Assembly: GCA_002503055.1 (NCBI GenBank)
Contig: DAQX01000026.1
Coordinates: 47,671 to 111,670, forward strand
Direction: 5' to 3'
DNA: 64,000 bases
DNA from: Euryarchaeota archaeon UBA86
Lineage (GTDB): Archaea; Thermoplasmatota; Poseidoniia; Poseidoniales; Thalassarchaeaceae
Positions 53,235-61,276 of this stretch are shown here, in pieces; position 1 is the stretch's first letter; each line of letters starts with the position of its first letter. Under the pieces are notes generated by a model. The model worked only from the letters and a program-made list of their open reading frames with translations. It was not told the origin of the DNA and ran no database searches. Made by a program: the position numbers and the translations under genes.

Positions 53235-54089
53235 ATGGAAGGGGTCCGTACGGTACGCATCGTGGCCGCTCTAGCAGTGGCCGCTATGCTTGCCGGAGGT
53301 TGGATGATGAATGTCTCTTCTGACAATCAGCCACTCGATTTCGTTGAAGATGAAGCCAGGGGCGAAGCGGGAGCCTTTGCCGATACTGCTCCAGAAGAAG
53401 ACAGTCGCGAGGGAGATGATGGGGGGGAGCCTGAAGCCGAGCAAAATCAAGGTGAAGAGGAGGAGGACGATGTTTTGCCCGAACAGTTAATCGCTGGTGG
53501 GGCGGGGGCGTTAGGATCTCTTCTAATCGGCTCTGCGTTCTTTGAATTCATCAAAGTCACTGTACTGGTTGCTCTGGTCTCTCCTATGCTCGCGAGGATG
53601 AAGAGTAATCGCGAAGATATGTTGACTCGTGGTAGATTGCTAGGTTATCTGGAGGCTAATCCTGGGATTCACTTCTCTGCACTTAGAGACGCGCTTGGGC
53701 TTGCCAACGGTGTTACGGCCTACCACTTGAATTTCCTCGAGTCGTCAGGTCAAATCATCTCATGGAGAGATGGTAAGCTGCGTCGCTATGCTATTTCGAG
53801 TCTGACAAAAGAAGAAGTAAGCAAAATCAGAAATCCGATTTCAGGGACTAGGTTGGCTATTCTCGAGGTATTAGCAGATACTGGAAATCTAGGAATGTCG
53901 GGCCCGGACATCAGTAAAAAGTTGCAAATCTCTAGGCAATTGCTTAGTCACCACCTTTCTGAATTGAGGAATGGTGGTATGGTTGAGGCTGCTTCGGAAT
54001 CCAGAAGACCGAATTGGAAAGTCTCTAACTCAGGTCTTGATGCTCTCACGGCATCAAAGGAAGTCTCTCGCATAGAGGCGGGGGCTTGA
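53235..54089 (+). CDS. Membrane-anchored double winged-helix regulator
   Basis: 284 residues from the ATG at 53235; ATGs at 53181 and 53199 are alternatives. Order: an N-terminal membrane or signal segment (VRIVAALAVAAMLAGGWMM), a 60-residue Asp/Glu-rich linker probably outside the cell, a second membrane segment (GAGALGSLLIGSAFFEFIKV, extending to VSPML), then two cytoplasmic winged helices: LLGYLEANPGIHFSALRDAL with GVTAYHLNFLESSG, and LAILEVLADTGNLGMSGPDI with QISRQLLSHHLSELRNGG. The design suggests a one-component membrane sensor. Two DNA-binding domains in tandem follow an archaeal pattern. It precedes the BNR lipoprotein gene. Confidence 0.8.
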   Translation: MEGVRTVRIVAALAVAAMLAGGWMMNVSSDNQPLDFVEDEARGEAGAFADTAPEEDSREGDDGGEPEAEQNQGEEEEDDVLPEQLIAGGAGALGSLLIGSAFFEFIKVTVLVALVSPMLARMKSNREDMLTRGRLLGYLEANPGIHFSALRDALGLANGVTAYHLNFLESSGQIISWRDGKLRRYAISSLTKEEVSKIRNPISGTRLAILEVLADTGNLGMSGPDISKKLQISRQLLSHHLSELRNGGMVEAASESRRPNWKVSNSGLDALTASKEVSRIEAGA

Positions 54090-54137
54090 CTTTGAGAGAT
54101 GCCAAAGGTAATTGCTTGAAGTCAAGCCCGTCATAGT

Positions 54138-55610
54138 GTGCGCGCAGCCCCCTCTATGGTCGTCATACTGATGCTCTCGGCATCCCTAACAGGATGTTTT
54201 GGAGATGATGCTGTAGCGCCCGAGCCTGACGAAGAGGGTTTGCCTCAAGGCTGGTTTGTCACCGGGGCTGATGGTCTTCCGGTAGATGTCGAAGCACTCA
54301 ATCTCAGCTTTGTGTTCAGTAATGTAGGTGAGGATGGTGCTGAGCCTAGCATTGGCATCACATCAAGTGGTTGCATGTTCTTCACAGCGTTTGAGAAGGT
54401 GATGCGTTCGTGTGACTATGGGCAGTCATGGGAGCACATGAACTCAATCTGGCAGCATCCTTCTACTAGCGACCCATGGCTATGGGTCGACCCGGTGACT
54501 GACCGTATCTTCGATGTTCAGATGGTCGGTCTGCTGACTACATGGATTGCCTGGAGCGATGATGATGGTGTTAACTGGCTAGGTAATCCGCATGACTCGG
54601 GGCCGATTCCTCTTAATGATCACATCAAACTCGGGTCGGGCCCATGGACAGATGACGGGTATGGTTTGGCTGGAGGTCTGACAAGTAACATCTACGAGAC
54701 CGCTGTGTACTTCTGTTACAACAAAGGAGTTGGAATCTTCTGCTACACGAGTTTCGATGGAGGAGCTAGTTTCCAGTTTGGAGGACAAGTGTTTGGCCTA
54801 GTTACTACTAATGGAGGGTTGCATGGCGCCATTACCACAGCACCTGATGGGACTGTGTATGTCACCCCTAGAGTAGCCACACCCACAATCGTATTCTCGA
54901 AAGATAACGGCTTCAGTTGGGAGCAAAGGACGATGGGTGAAGATGTGGGCACGCCCAATCCACGCAAGAACTCTGAAGTTGCAACAGATAGTGAGTCTAA
55001 CGCTTACCATGTTTGGGTGGGGGCTGATCATGGAATCTACATGTCACGCAGTACCGATTCGGGCAACACTTGGGAGCAAGAGAGTGCACGGCTCAGTCCT
55101 GCTGAGGTAATCTCGACAACATTCCCTCACATAGATGCTGGAGACCCTGGAAGAATTGCAATCACCTACTTAGGAAGTGAGAATGGTAGTGCGCTGAACA
55201 CATCGAATATCGATGGTGTTGCATGGGATGGTAATCCACACTACGCACCCGCCAATGTCAGCTATTACCTGTACATCACATACAGCCTCAATGCACTCGA
55301 CCCCGAACCAGTGTTCCATACAGTCAGAGTCTCTCCCGACCCAGTGCAGGTAGGAAGTATCTGCCTGAATAGTGGTGATTGTAGGGATATCGGTGGCTCT
55401 AACCGCAATCTCCTCGACTTCAATGACCTACACATTGACAGAGAAGGTAGAGTGTATGTGGCCTTCGCAGATGGATGTATCGACTCATGCGCGAGCAGTA
55501 ACAATTCGACTCCGGAAGACTCTCGCGGAAGGCTAGGTGCGGTTTACTATCTGGGAAGTGGTCCAAGTCTATTCGAATCTGTAGGTGATCTTGCAGAGTT
55601 TGAAATGTAG
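54138..55610 (+). CDS. Lipoprotein with BNR/sialidase-like propeller
   Basis: 490 residues starting with GTG at 54138; an ATG at 54156 is also possible. A short hydrophobic signal ends in lipobox LTGC (Cys about 20). The body holds several Asp-box (BNR) turns such as SYGQSWEH-like CDYGQSWEHM, SFDGGASFQFGG, SKDNGFSWEQR and STDSGNTWEQE (S-x-D-x-G-x-[ST]-W), a six-bladed propeller-type signature. Relatives are sialidases and sugar-binding proteins, but catalytic residues could not be verified, so it may only bind. It is probably anchored outside the cell. It lies 48 bases after the membrane regulator. Confidence 0.75.
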   Translation: MRAAPSMVVILMLSASLTGCFGDDAVAPEPDEEGLPQGWFVTGADGLPVDVEALNLSFVFSNVGEDGAEPSIGITSSGCMFFTAFEKVMRSCDYGQSWEHMNSIWQHPSTSDPWLWVDPVTDRIFDVQMVGLLTTWIAWSDDDGVNWLGNPHDSGPIPLNDHIKLGSGPWTDDGYGLAGGLTSNIYETAVYFCYNKGVGIFCYTSFDGGASFQFGGQVFGLVTTNGGLHGAITTAPDGTVYVTPRVATPTIVFSKDNGFSWEQRTMGEDVGTPNPRKNSEVATDSESNAYHVWVGADHGIYMSRSTDSGNTWEQESARLSPAEVISTTFPHIDAGDPGRIAITYLGSENGSALNTSNIDGVAWDGNPHYAPANVSYYLYITYSLNALDPEPVFHTVRVSPDPVQVGSICLNSGDCRDIGGSNRNLLDFNDLHIDREGRVYVAFADGCIDSCASSNNSTPEDSRGRLGAVYYLGSGPSLFESVGDLAEFEM

Positions 55611-55641
55611 AGGTATGGATTGTACCCCAAGAAAGTGAATG

Positions 55642-55650
55642 ATTATACAT
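55642..55650 (+). promoter_or_regulatory. TATA box of the BASS transporter gene
   Basis: ATTATACAT lies about 25 bases before the ATG at 55671, the classical distance for a leaderless archaeal mRNA. Confidence 0.5.
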
Positions 55651-55670
55651 TCTTACCGTTATGATAGTCC

Positions 55671-56648
55671 ATGAAGAAGCAAACAATGACCATCTTGGCC
55701 GCGGTCGCGGTTCTACTACTAATGACACAAACAGTCGTTGCAGATGACCATGAGGAGGCCACTGAAGGAGAATCCAATGTGATAATCGATGTTGTCCTAC
55801 CATTATCCTTGGCTTTCATTATGTTTTCACTGGGGTTGGGATTAACAACATCTGATTTTGGTTTGGTTTTTACCGAGCCCAAAGCCTTCGCGATTGGGAT
55901 AACAAATCAGATGTTAGTTCTGCCAATTATTGGTTTCAGTGTTGCCACAATACTGGGTCTATCTGGAGAGATGGCAGTGGGCCTGATGATTCTCGCTTGT
56001 TGTCCAGGTGGTGTGACTTCAAACATCTTGACGAAGCTTGCAAAAGGAGACACTGCTCTTTCAATTTCATACACCGCCGTAGTTAGCGTAGTCACAGTAA
56101 TCTCTCTTCCTCTGATTATTGGTTTCTCGATGGATCATTTCATGGGCGAGGCTGCCCCTGACATCGACATTCTCAGTTTAGGAGTTACAATGTTCATGTT
56201 GACCGCACTACCGGTGACGGTTGGTATGCTGATGCGAAGATATTCTCCAGACCGGACTGATAAGATTGAGCCGCGGGCGAGTAAACTTGCTGCAGGACTG
56301 TTTGTCATCATTGTGATTGCTGCAATAGTTAGTGAATTTGATACTTTGATGGACAACTTGGGCACCTTGGGCCCTGCAGTCATTATTCTCAATGTGGTAA
56401 TGTTGGGAATAGGATGGAGCAGTGCCTCAGTATTCGGATTGAATGAGCAGCGAGCTACCACCGTGGCTATCGAGAGCGGTATACAAAATGCGTCTGTAGG
56501 GATAACCGTTGGTGGGTTGATTTTGGCGCCGACTGCAGGTGCTACACTTTCCACTTTGAGTCTTCCTTCGGGAGTATATGGCGTGCTGATGTACCTCGTG
56601 ATTGCTCCGTTCTTATTCTGGCGAAGGAACAGTTCAGTGCAAGAATAG
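55671..56648 (+). CDS. Bile acid:sodium symporter (BASS) family protein
   Basis: 325 residues. The N-terminal 25 residues (KKQTMTILAAVAVLLLMTQTVVA) look like a signal peptide preceding a short acidic linker, then nine to ten membrane segments. The BASS signature is ILACCPGGVTSNILTKLAKGDTALSISYTAV (about 105-135), together with VAIESGIQNASVGITV near 265. Members import organic anions with sodium. The substrate is unknown. Its end overlaps purH by 15 bases. Confidence 0.9.
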   Translation: MKKQTMTILAAVAVLLLMTQTVVADDHEEATEGESNVIIDVVLPLSLAFIMFSLGLGLTTSDFGLVFTEPKAFAIGITNQMLVLPIIGFSVATILGLSGEMAVGLMILACCPGGVTSNILTKLAKGDTALSISYTAVVSVVTVISLPLIIGFSMDHFMGEAAPDIDILSLGVTMFMLTALPVTVGMLMRRYSPDRTDKIEPRASKLAAGLFVIIVIAAIVSEFDTLMDNLGTLGPAVIILNVVMLGIGWSSASVFGLNEQRATTVAIESGIQNASVGITVGGLILAPTAGATLSTLSLPSGVYGVLMYLVIAPFLFWRRNSSVQE

Positions 56649-58217
56649 TCGGGTGCTTGTGAAAAGCATCGCCATGCCATGCTCATTGGCGGCATCGATT
56701 GAATCCTGATCTCTCATTGAGCCCCCTGGTTGAACGACTGTTGCCACACCAATCTCATGCGCTGTGTCGATTCCGTCTCGGAATGGGAAGAATGCGTCTG
56801 ACACCATCATCGATCCCCTTGCCCTGTCGCCAGCCCTGCGAGCGGCTATCCTGACTGCCTCAACCCTGCTGGTCTGTCCCGGTCCCACACCGACAGTGGC
56901 ACATCCGGTTTCTGTTCTAGCAACGAGAAGAATCGCGTTCGACTTCACTTCTGCGAGTACGGTTGAGCCGAAGCGAGCGAGTGCTACTTCCGAGTCATCG
57001 GTCTGTTTGTCGGTGACGCACTTGACTTGCCCCCAGTCGATTCCTGGGGGGCCTTGGACTTGAGCCAGCCAGCCACCATCGAGTTGCCGCAATCTAACCT
57101 CTTCTACACGGGGTTCGATGGGGTTGAGTGTTAGCATTCTGCGGTTCTTCTTGGATGACAGAATCTCGAGTGCTTCTGGCTTGTAGCCAGGTGCTATCAT
57201 GCACTCAAAGAAGTGATCACCAATGGCCTCGGCTGTTGCTTTCTCAACTGTCTGGGTGAATGAGATGACGCATCCGAAAGCACTCTCTGGATCGCTTGCA
57301 AGTGCATTCTTCCATGCTCCAACTTGTGTTTGGTCAACTGCAGCACCGCAAGGGTTGGTGTGCTTGATGATTACACATGAATGTGGCTCATTGGAACAGG
57401 TGACTTGTAGTGAGCGTGCGAGTTTGAGAGCCCCGTCTAAGTCGAGATAGTTGTTGTAAGAAAGTGGCTTACCCCCATGCTGAACTGCAGCAGCAAGGCC
57501 CGTGAACTCGCCGGCTGCAGGATAGAATGCTGCAGGCTGGTGCGGGTTCTCGCCGTAGCGTAGGCTCGTTTGCTCGCCAGTAGAGAGATGGATGCGTGAG
57601 GGTATATCCTGACCGATGAATCGGTTCTCCAACTCATTGGATACTGCTGCATCATAGGCGGCTGTAGTCTGAAATGCAGCAAGGGCCAGACTCTGCCTTT
57701 CCTCTTGGGAAACACCGGATGGGTTGCCGTCTGCCTGTGCCAATGAATCTAGTACCCCTGAATACTGAGTGGGGTCGGTTAGTACGACGACATCGGCATG
57801 GTTCTTTGCAGCGGAGCGTACCATAGTCGGGCCACCGATGTCAATCATCTCGATGAGTTCTGAATTAGAAACGGGTGGGATACGCGCAGCAGTGTCTTCG
57901 AATGGATAGAGATTGATGCAAACCAAATCAATGGTACCATATCCGAGTTCGGCCAGCATGGACATGTCATCCTCATTGTTGCGTCGTGCTAGTATGCCAC
58001 CATGCACTGCTGGATGGAGTGTCTTGACGCGACCATCGAAGACTTCCGGGTGTCCGGTTGCCTCTGAAACATCAGTGACTTCTAGGCCCGCTTCCCGCAG
58101 TGTGCGAGCGGTGCCACCGGTAGACAATATCTGCCAACCCAAGGCAGATAGTGACCTGCCTAAATCGATGATGCCTTCCTTGTCCCATACGCTGAGTAGC
58201 GCGCATGGTTGTGCCAT
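56634..58217 (-). CDS. purH: Bifunctional AICAR formyltransferase/IMP cyclohydrolase
   Basis: 527 residues. The N-terminal IMP cyclohydrolase domain has LLSVWDKEGIIDLG, ILSTGGTARTLREAGLEV, and DGRVKTLHPAVHGGILARR. The C-terminal formyltransferase domain has SLRYGENPHQPAAFY, GGKPLSYNNYLDLDGALKLA, CVIIKHTNPCGAA, and MMVSDAFFPFRDGID. All blocks are near the positions seen in bacteria. Many archaea use PurP and PurO instead, so this fused bacterial-type enzyme is notable. With purN it completes two late purine steps. It sits between the BASS gene (convergent) and chaperonin (same strand, 42 bases upstream). Confidence 0.96.
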   Translation of the reverse strand: MAQPCALLSVWDKEGIIDLGRSLSALGWQILSTGGTARTLREAGLEVTDVSEATGHPEVFDGRVKTLHPAVHGGILARRNNEDDMSMLAELGYGTIDLVCINLYPFEDTAARIPPVSNSELIEMIDIGGPTMVRSAAKNHADVVVLTDPTQYSGVLDSLAQADGNPSGVSQEERQSLALAAFQTTAAYDAAVSNELENRFIGQDIPSRIHLSTGEQTSLRYGENPHQPAAFYPAAGEFTGLAAAVQHGGKPLSYNNYLDLDGALKLARSLQVTCSNEPHSCVIIKHTNPCGAAVDQTQVGAWKNALASDPESAFGCVISFTQTVEKATAEAIGDHFFECMIAPGYKPEALEILSSKKNRRMLTLNPIEPRVEEVRLRQLDGGWLAQVQGPPGIDWGQVKCVTDKQTDDSEVALARFGSTVLAEVKSNAILLVARTETGCATVGVGPGQTSRVEAVRIAARRAGDRARGSMMVSDAFFPFRDGIDTAHEIGVATVVQPGGSMRDQDSIDAANEHGMAMLFTSTRLFLH

Positions 58218-58259
58218 GTGGATGCGTGTGTGCGAGGGACTTGAAGAGTTCGTACGCGA

Positions 58260-59828
58260 CTAGTCTCCTCGAGCGGAGATTACCTGATCTATCCTGAGCA
58301 TGCTCATTGCTGTCTCAGTTGCTGACTCTAGTCCTTCCTCAATGACTGCCCTAGGATGCCAGACGCCTATTGTTGGGCCTACGGTGCCTTCGGGAGTGAT
58401 GCCCGTGAATACATCCTCGTTTGCTGCCGCTCTCAATTCGAGAATGCGGTCGAGTGTATCTCCTCCAGAGTTCTCGACCAATGTAGCCGGGATAATCTCG
58501 AGGGCTCGAGCGTAGGCGTCCATCGCCAGTCTTGCTCGCCCCGGTTCTTTCTCGGATGCGTGACGAACAGCTGCCGCCATCCTAGTGTGGATCGATCCGG
58601 CTCCTGGGAGTAACTCATTGTCTGCTAGAGCGATTGAAGATGCCCTGAGTGAATCATGTAGGCCTCGAATAATCTCCTCAGTGGCGGTGTCCCCTCCCCC
58701 TCCGACCTCGATAGTCACTGTTCTTGGGTTAAGGCACCCATCAATTCGGATGATGTCCTCAACCTGGTCTGAAGCTTCTCTCCTCTCCCAGTCTAGTGAC
58801 CCGCATACTCCTAAATCCTCGGCAACGATGTCGAGTATTGAATCGACAATATTTGCTCCTGTTGCCTCTGCGGAGTTCCTGAGTTCTGATTCATCTAACT
58901 CACCAACCGCGATGATATCGGAGTCAGAGAGTCTGTGTAGAATGTCGCGGTCTACTTCTCCAGAGCATAGAACAACTCCAGCCCCGCTGGAGATTACAGC
59001 ATCTGCAATTGCATCTTTGCGTGACTTTTCTGCGTCTACAAACGAGTCGAGTTGGTCGGCACTGGTGATTTTAATCTCGGCGTTTCTAGTCATCGAGCGG
59101 ATCTTCAAATCACCCCCCAGTACGGCGACCTTAGCGTTCTCAAGGTGATTTGGAAGATTGTCCATCAAAACTCTTCGATTGACAACAACACCTCGGATAA
59201 GCCTCGAGTCTCTCAGACCGCCTGTACCGGTCTTGAACATCGCAACATGCTCGGCAGAAGCATTCTCACGGTTTTCAGCAAGTACGCTGAGAGCCTCCGA
59301 GATAATTGCTGAGAAGTGTTCCAATGCAGCCTCTGCGCCCTTTCCACGAAGTGCGGTCTCAGCGACTGCGGTGAGCCTGTCCTCAGAGGCGTCTCGGGTA
59401 TCGATATCCATCTGCTCGATACAGGTGTTAAGACCCAGTCTGTATCCTTCTACGAGTGTTAGTGGATGCAAACCCTTGCGAAGCAGGTTGTTGGCCTCCT
59501 CAAGCAGAGCTCCACAAAGAAGCATGGTCGTTGTGACGCCGTCTCCACAGGCTTCCTCCTGTGAGTTGCCCATTGAGACCATCATCTTGGCAGCGGGGTG
59601 CTTGACCATCAGTTCGGCCACAATCTTAGCTCCGTCATTGGTTATGGCTGTGTTGCCATCGGTCTTGTACAGCATCTTGTCCAAACCGCGTGGACCCAAA
59701 GTAGGCTTCAGAAGGTCAGAAAATACCCTTGCTGCGGCAATTAGTTTCTCCTGAACATCTGTGCCGCTGGTAACCGTAGTATTGGGATTGACAATCACCA
59801 CCGGTGGTTTGCCCGCACCCTCGCTCAT
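58260..59828 (-). CDS. Divergent group II chaperonin (thermosome-like) subunit
   Basis: 522 residues, normal length. The family is clear: LLKPTLGPRGLDKMLYK, NDGAKIVAELMVKHPAAKMM, GDGVTTTMLL, AYARALEIIPATLVENSGGD, and IEEGLESATETAMSMLRIDQVIS. It departs from standard thermosomes at two ATPase points. GDGTTT is GDGVTTT, and the usual V-D-E after GGT-E reads T-E-E (in GGGDTATEEII), so the hydrolysis aspartate seems to be Glu. No Gly-Met-rich C-terminal tail is present. It may be a specialised or regulatory subunit. Its promoter carries a perfect palindrome. The gene is upstream of purH on the same strand. Confidence 0.88.
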   Translation of the reverse strand: MSEGAGKPPVVIVNPNTTVTSGTDVQEKLIAAARVFSDLLKPTLGPRGLDKMLYKTDGNTAITNDGAKIVAELMVKHPAAKMMVSMGNSQEEACGDGVTTTMLLCGALLEEANNLLRKGLHPLTLVEGYRLGLNTCIEQMDIDTRDASEDRLTAVAETALRGKGAEAALEHFSAIISEALSVLAENRENASAEHVAMFKTGTGGLRDSRLIRGVVVNRRVLMDNLPNHLENAKVAVLGGDLKIRSMTRNAEIKITSADQLDSFVDAEKSRKDAIADAVISSGAGVVLCSGEVDRDILHRLSDSDIIAVGELDESELRNSAEATGANIVDSILDIVAEDLGVCGSLDWERREASDQVEDIIRIDGCLNPRTVTIEVGGGGDTATEEIIRGLHDSLRASSIALADNELLPGAGSIHTRMAAAVRHASEKEPGRARLAMDAYARALEIIPATLVENSGGDTLDRILELRAAANEDVFTGITPEGTVGPTIGVWHPRAVIEEGLESATETAMSMLRIDQVISARGD

Positions 59829-59835
59829 GGATTCG

Positions 59836-59854
59836 GGCGACCCTAGGGGTCGCC
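59836..59854. promoter_or_regulatory. Perfect palindrome at the chaperonin transcription start
   Basis: GGCGACCC-TAG-GGGTCGCC, with 8-base perfect arms and a 3-base spacer, lies 7-26 bases before the chaperonin ATG and overlaps the predicted transcription start below the TATA box at 59872. This position is typical for an archaeal repressor operator; in heat-shock systems such sites bind Phr-like regulators. The regulator is not in the window. Confidence 0.5.
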
Positions 59855-59871
59855 ATGAATGCTTTGAGTGG

Positions 59872-59878
59872 ATAAATA
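59872..59878 (-). promoter_or_regulatory. TATA box of the chaperonin gene
   Basis: Read leftward the region is GGTATTTATCC, about 45 bases before the ATG, which would start transcription near 59848 and give a leader of about 20 bases containing the palindrome. Confidence 0.5.
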
Positions 59879-59930
59879 CCAGAAAAATGGTGAATCGGGA
59901 GACAATATCTATCCGTTCTAAGGATAGGCA

Positions 59931-60890
59931 ATGGTCATGAGAAGAGATGCTGTAGTGGTGACTCTTATCCTATTGGTTGGGACAATCGGTGCATTCGTCC
60001 CAGTATCTTCAGCTCAGGCTGGTATATTCCCTGAAGTAAACCTGACCTGCGAAGAACCAACAGAGGAAATGGAGGTTTATCCTGGAGCAACTAGGACGGT
60101 GTTGGTTAACTGTAAACTAGAAAATCCAACCTCATATAACGAGCAGGTCGACATCACAATACAGGCTGGTGCATTTGCAGCAGCAGGACCTCAATCGGCC
60201 ACAGTTGCGGGAAATTCTGAGTTGGATTTCCAAGTTGTGTTTAGAGGAGAGGAGACGCAAAGCCCCGGTCAATTCCCGGTCAATATTACCGCTAAGGTTG
60301 TTCAAGCGAATGGAATCGATGTTAGCTTGTTCACCTCTGAAGAGAGCGTTGAACTCATGATTGAGGTTGCTGCTTTCGTCAGTTGTCAGCAAAACTTGGG
60401 ACAAGGTGGAGGTACACTGGAAGCGGGACAATTAATCGTTTTCTCAACCTCGATATCTTGTACTAGTAATGAGGATTCGACCACCAAATTTCGCCTTGTG
60501 ATGATATCAGACAACGGCGATTCTTCTTGGCCTTCCGGGTTCGTGGATCAAAGTGCGACATGTGAAATTCAGATTCAAGCTGGTGGCTCCTCAAATAACT
60601 GCCAATTCCAGATTACGACTCCCTCGAATCTCGCAGATACCTGGGAAGGGTGTATCGTCGTATTAGAACAGGATTGGGATACTCCCGATTCTTGTCCTAG
60701 TTACAGGATTGATATCAAAGTAGAGCCGAAAACTATCGGAATAGGGGCTTTAGAATTAACTGGAAATAACTCTATTTTTGGAGAGTATGAAGAAGAGTTT
60801 CCGATAATTATCGGTGGAGTTGCTGTAGTTCTAGTGCTCACTATCCTAGTAGTAGTGATTCGTCGAAGGCGTCGCTCATTCGACGATTAG
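59931..60890 (+). CDS. Secreted membrane-anchored protein with beta-sandwich repeats
   Basis: 319 residues. Residues 6-29 form a signal peptide (VVVTLILLVGTIGAFVPVSSAQA, given in part). Two beta-rich Ig-like regions follow: 35-145 (VNLTCEEPTEEMEVYPGATR, then VLVNCKLENPTSYNEQVDITI) and 150-255 with cysteines in CQQNL, SCTSN, TCEIQ, NCQFQ, GCIVV, SCPSY that could pair outside the cell. A C-terminal membrane helix (PIIIGGVAVVLVLTILVVVI) is followed by RRRRR. Unknown function, probably a cell-surface protein. The end overlaps the convergent small membrane gene by 15 bases. Confidence 0.75.
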   Translation: MVMRRDAVVVTLILLVGTIGAFVPVSSAQAGIFPEVNLTCEEPTEEMEVYPGATRTVLVNCKLENPTSYNEQVDITIQAGAFAAAGPQSATVAGNSELDFQVVFRGEETQSPGQFPVNITAKVVQANGIDVSLFTSEESVELMIEVAAFVSCQQNLGQGGGTLEAGQLIVFSTSISCTSNEDSTTKFRLVMISDNGDSSWPSGFVDQSATCEIQIQAGGSSNNCQFQITTPSNLADTWEGCIVVLEQDWDTPDSCPSYRIDIKVEPKTIGIGALELTGNNSIFGEYEEEFPIIIGGVAVVLVLTILVVVIRRRRRSFDD

Positions 60891-61202
60891 AACATGCCAT
60901 CTGAGTGAAAGTGCTGCAGCTAGACCTATGGCAAGAGCGGGGGCTAGTGGCCACCCAAATGTATTGGTGAACATTGCAAACAGGAGTAGTGTTGCTGCAC
61001 CGGTGGATGTCACATCGACTAGTGTGTCTCTAGAGAAACCAGACTGGTTGGTTATGTGGTCTCGATTCTTGATTGCGAGTGCGATTAGGGCCAAAGCGCC
61101 TACTAAAATCAGATGCCCTACGACCCACCCCATGGAGGCCCCAAAAGCCGCATCGAGAGTGTCTTGGAAACCTCCCAATACAGATGAGGCGAGGTCGACC
61201 AT
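60876..61202 (-). CDS. Small three-helix membrane protein
   Basis: 108 residues from the ATG at 61202 (an ATG at 61226 is in frame). Membrane segments are VVGHLILVGALALIALAI, GAATLLLFAMFTNTF and PLAPALAIGLAAALSLRWH. No family recognised. It is divergent from the glycosyltransferase gene at 61277. Confidence 0.55.
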   Translation of the reverse strand: MVDLASSVLGGFQDTLDAAFGASMGWVVGHLILVGALALIALAIKNRDHITNQSGFSRDTLVDVTSTGAATLLLFAMFTNTFGWPLAPALAIGLAAALSLRWHVLIVE

Positions 61203-61276
61203 GTCGCCGCGAGAGGAAGTCCGCACTTGAATTAAATGACCGAAGCCCCTTATCGTGCGTACCCAATCGTGGCCTT

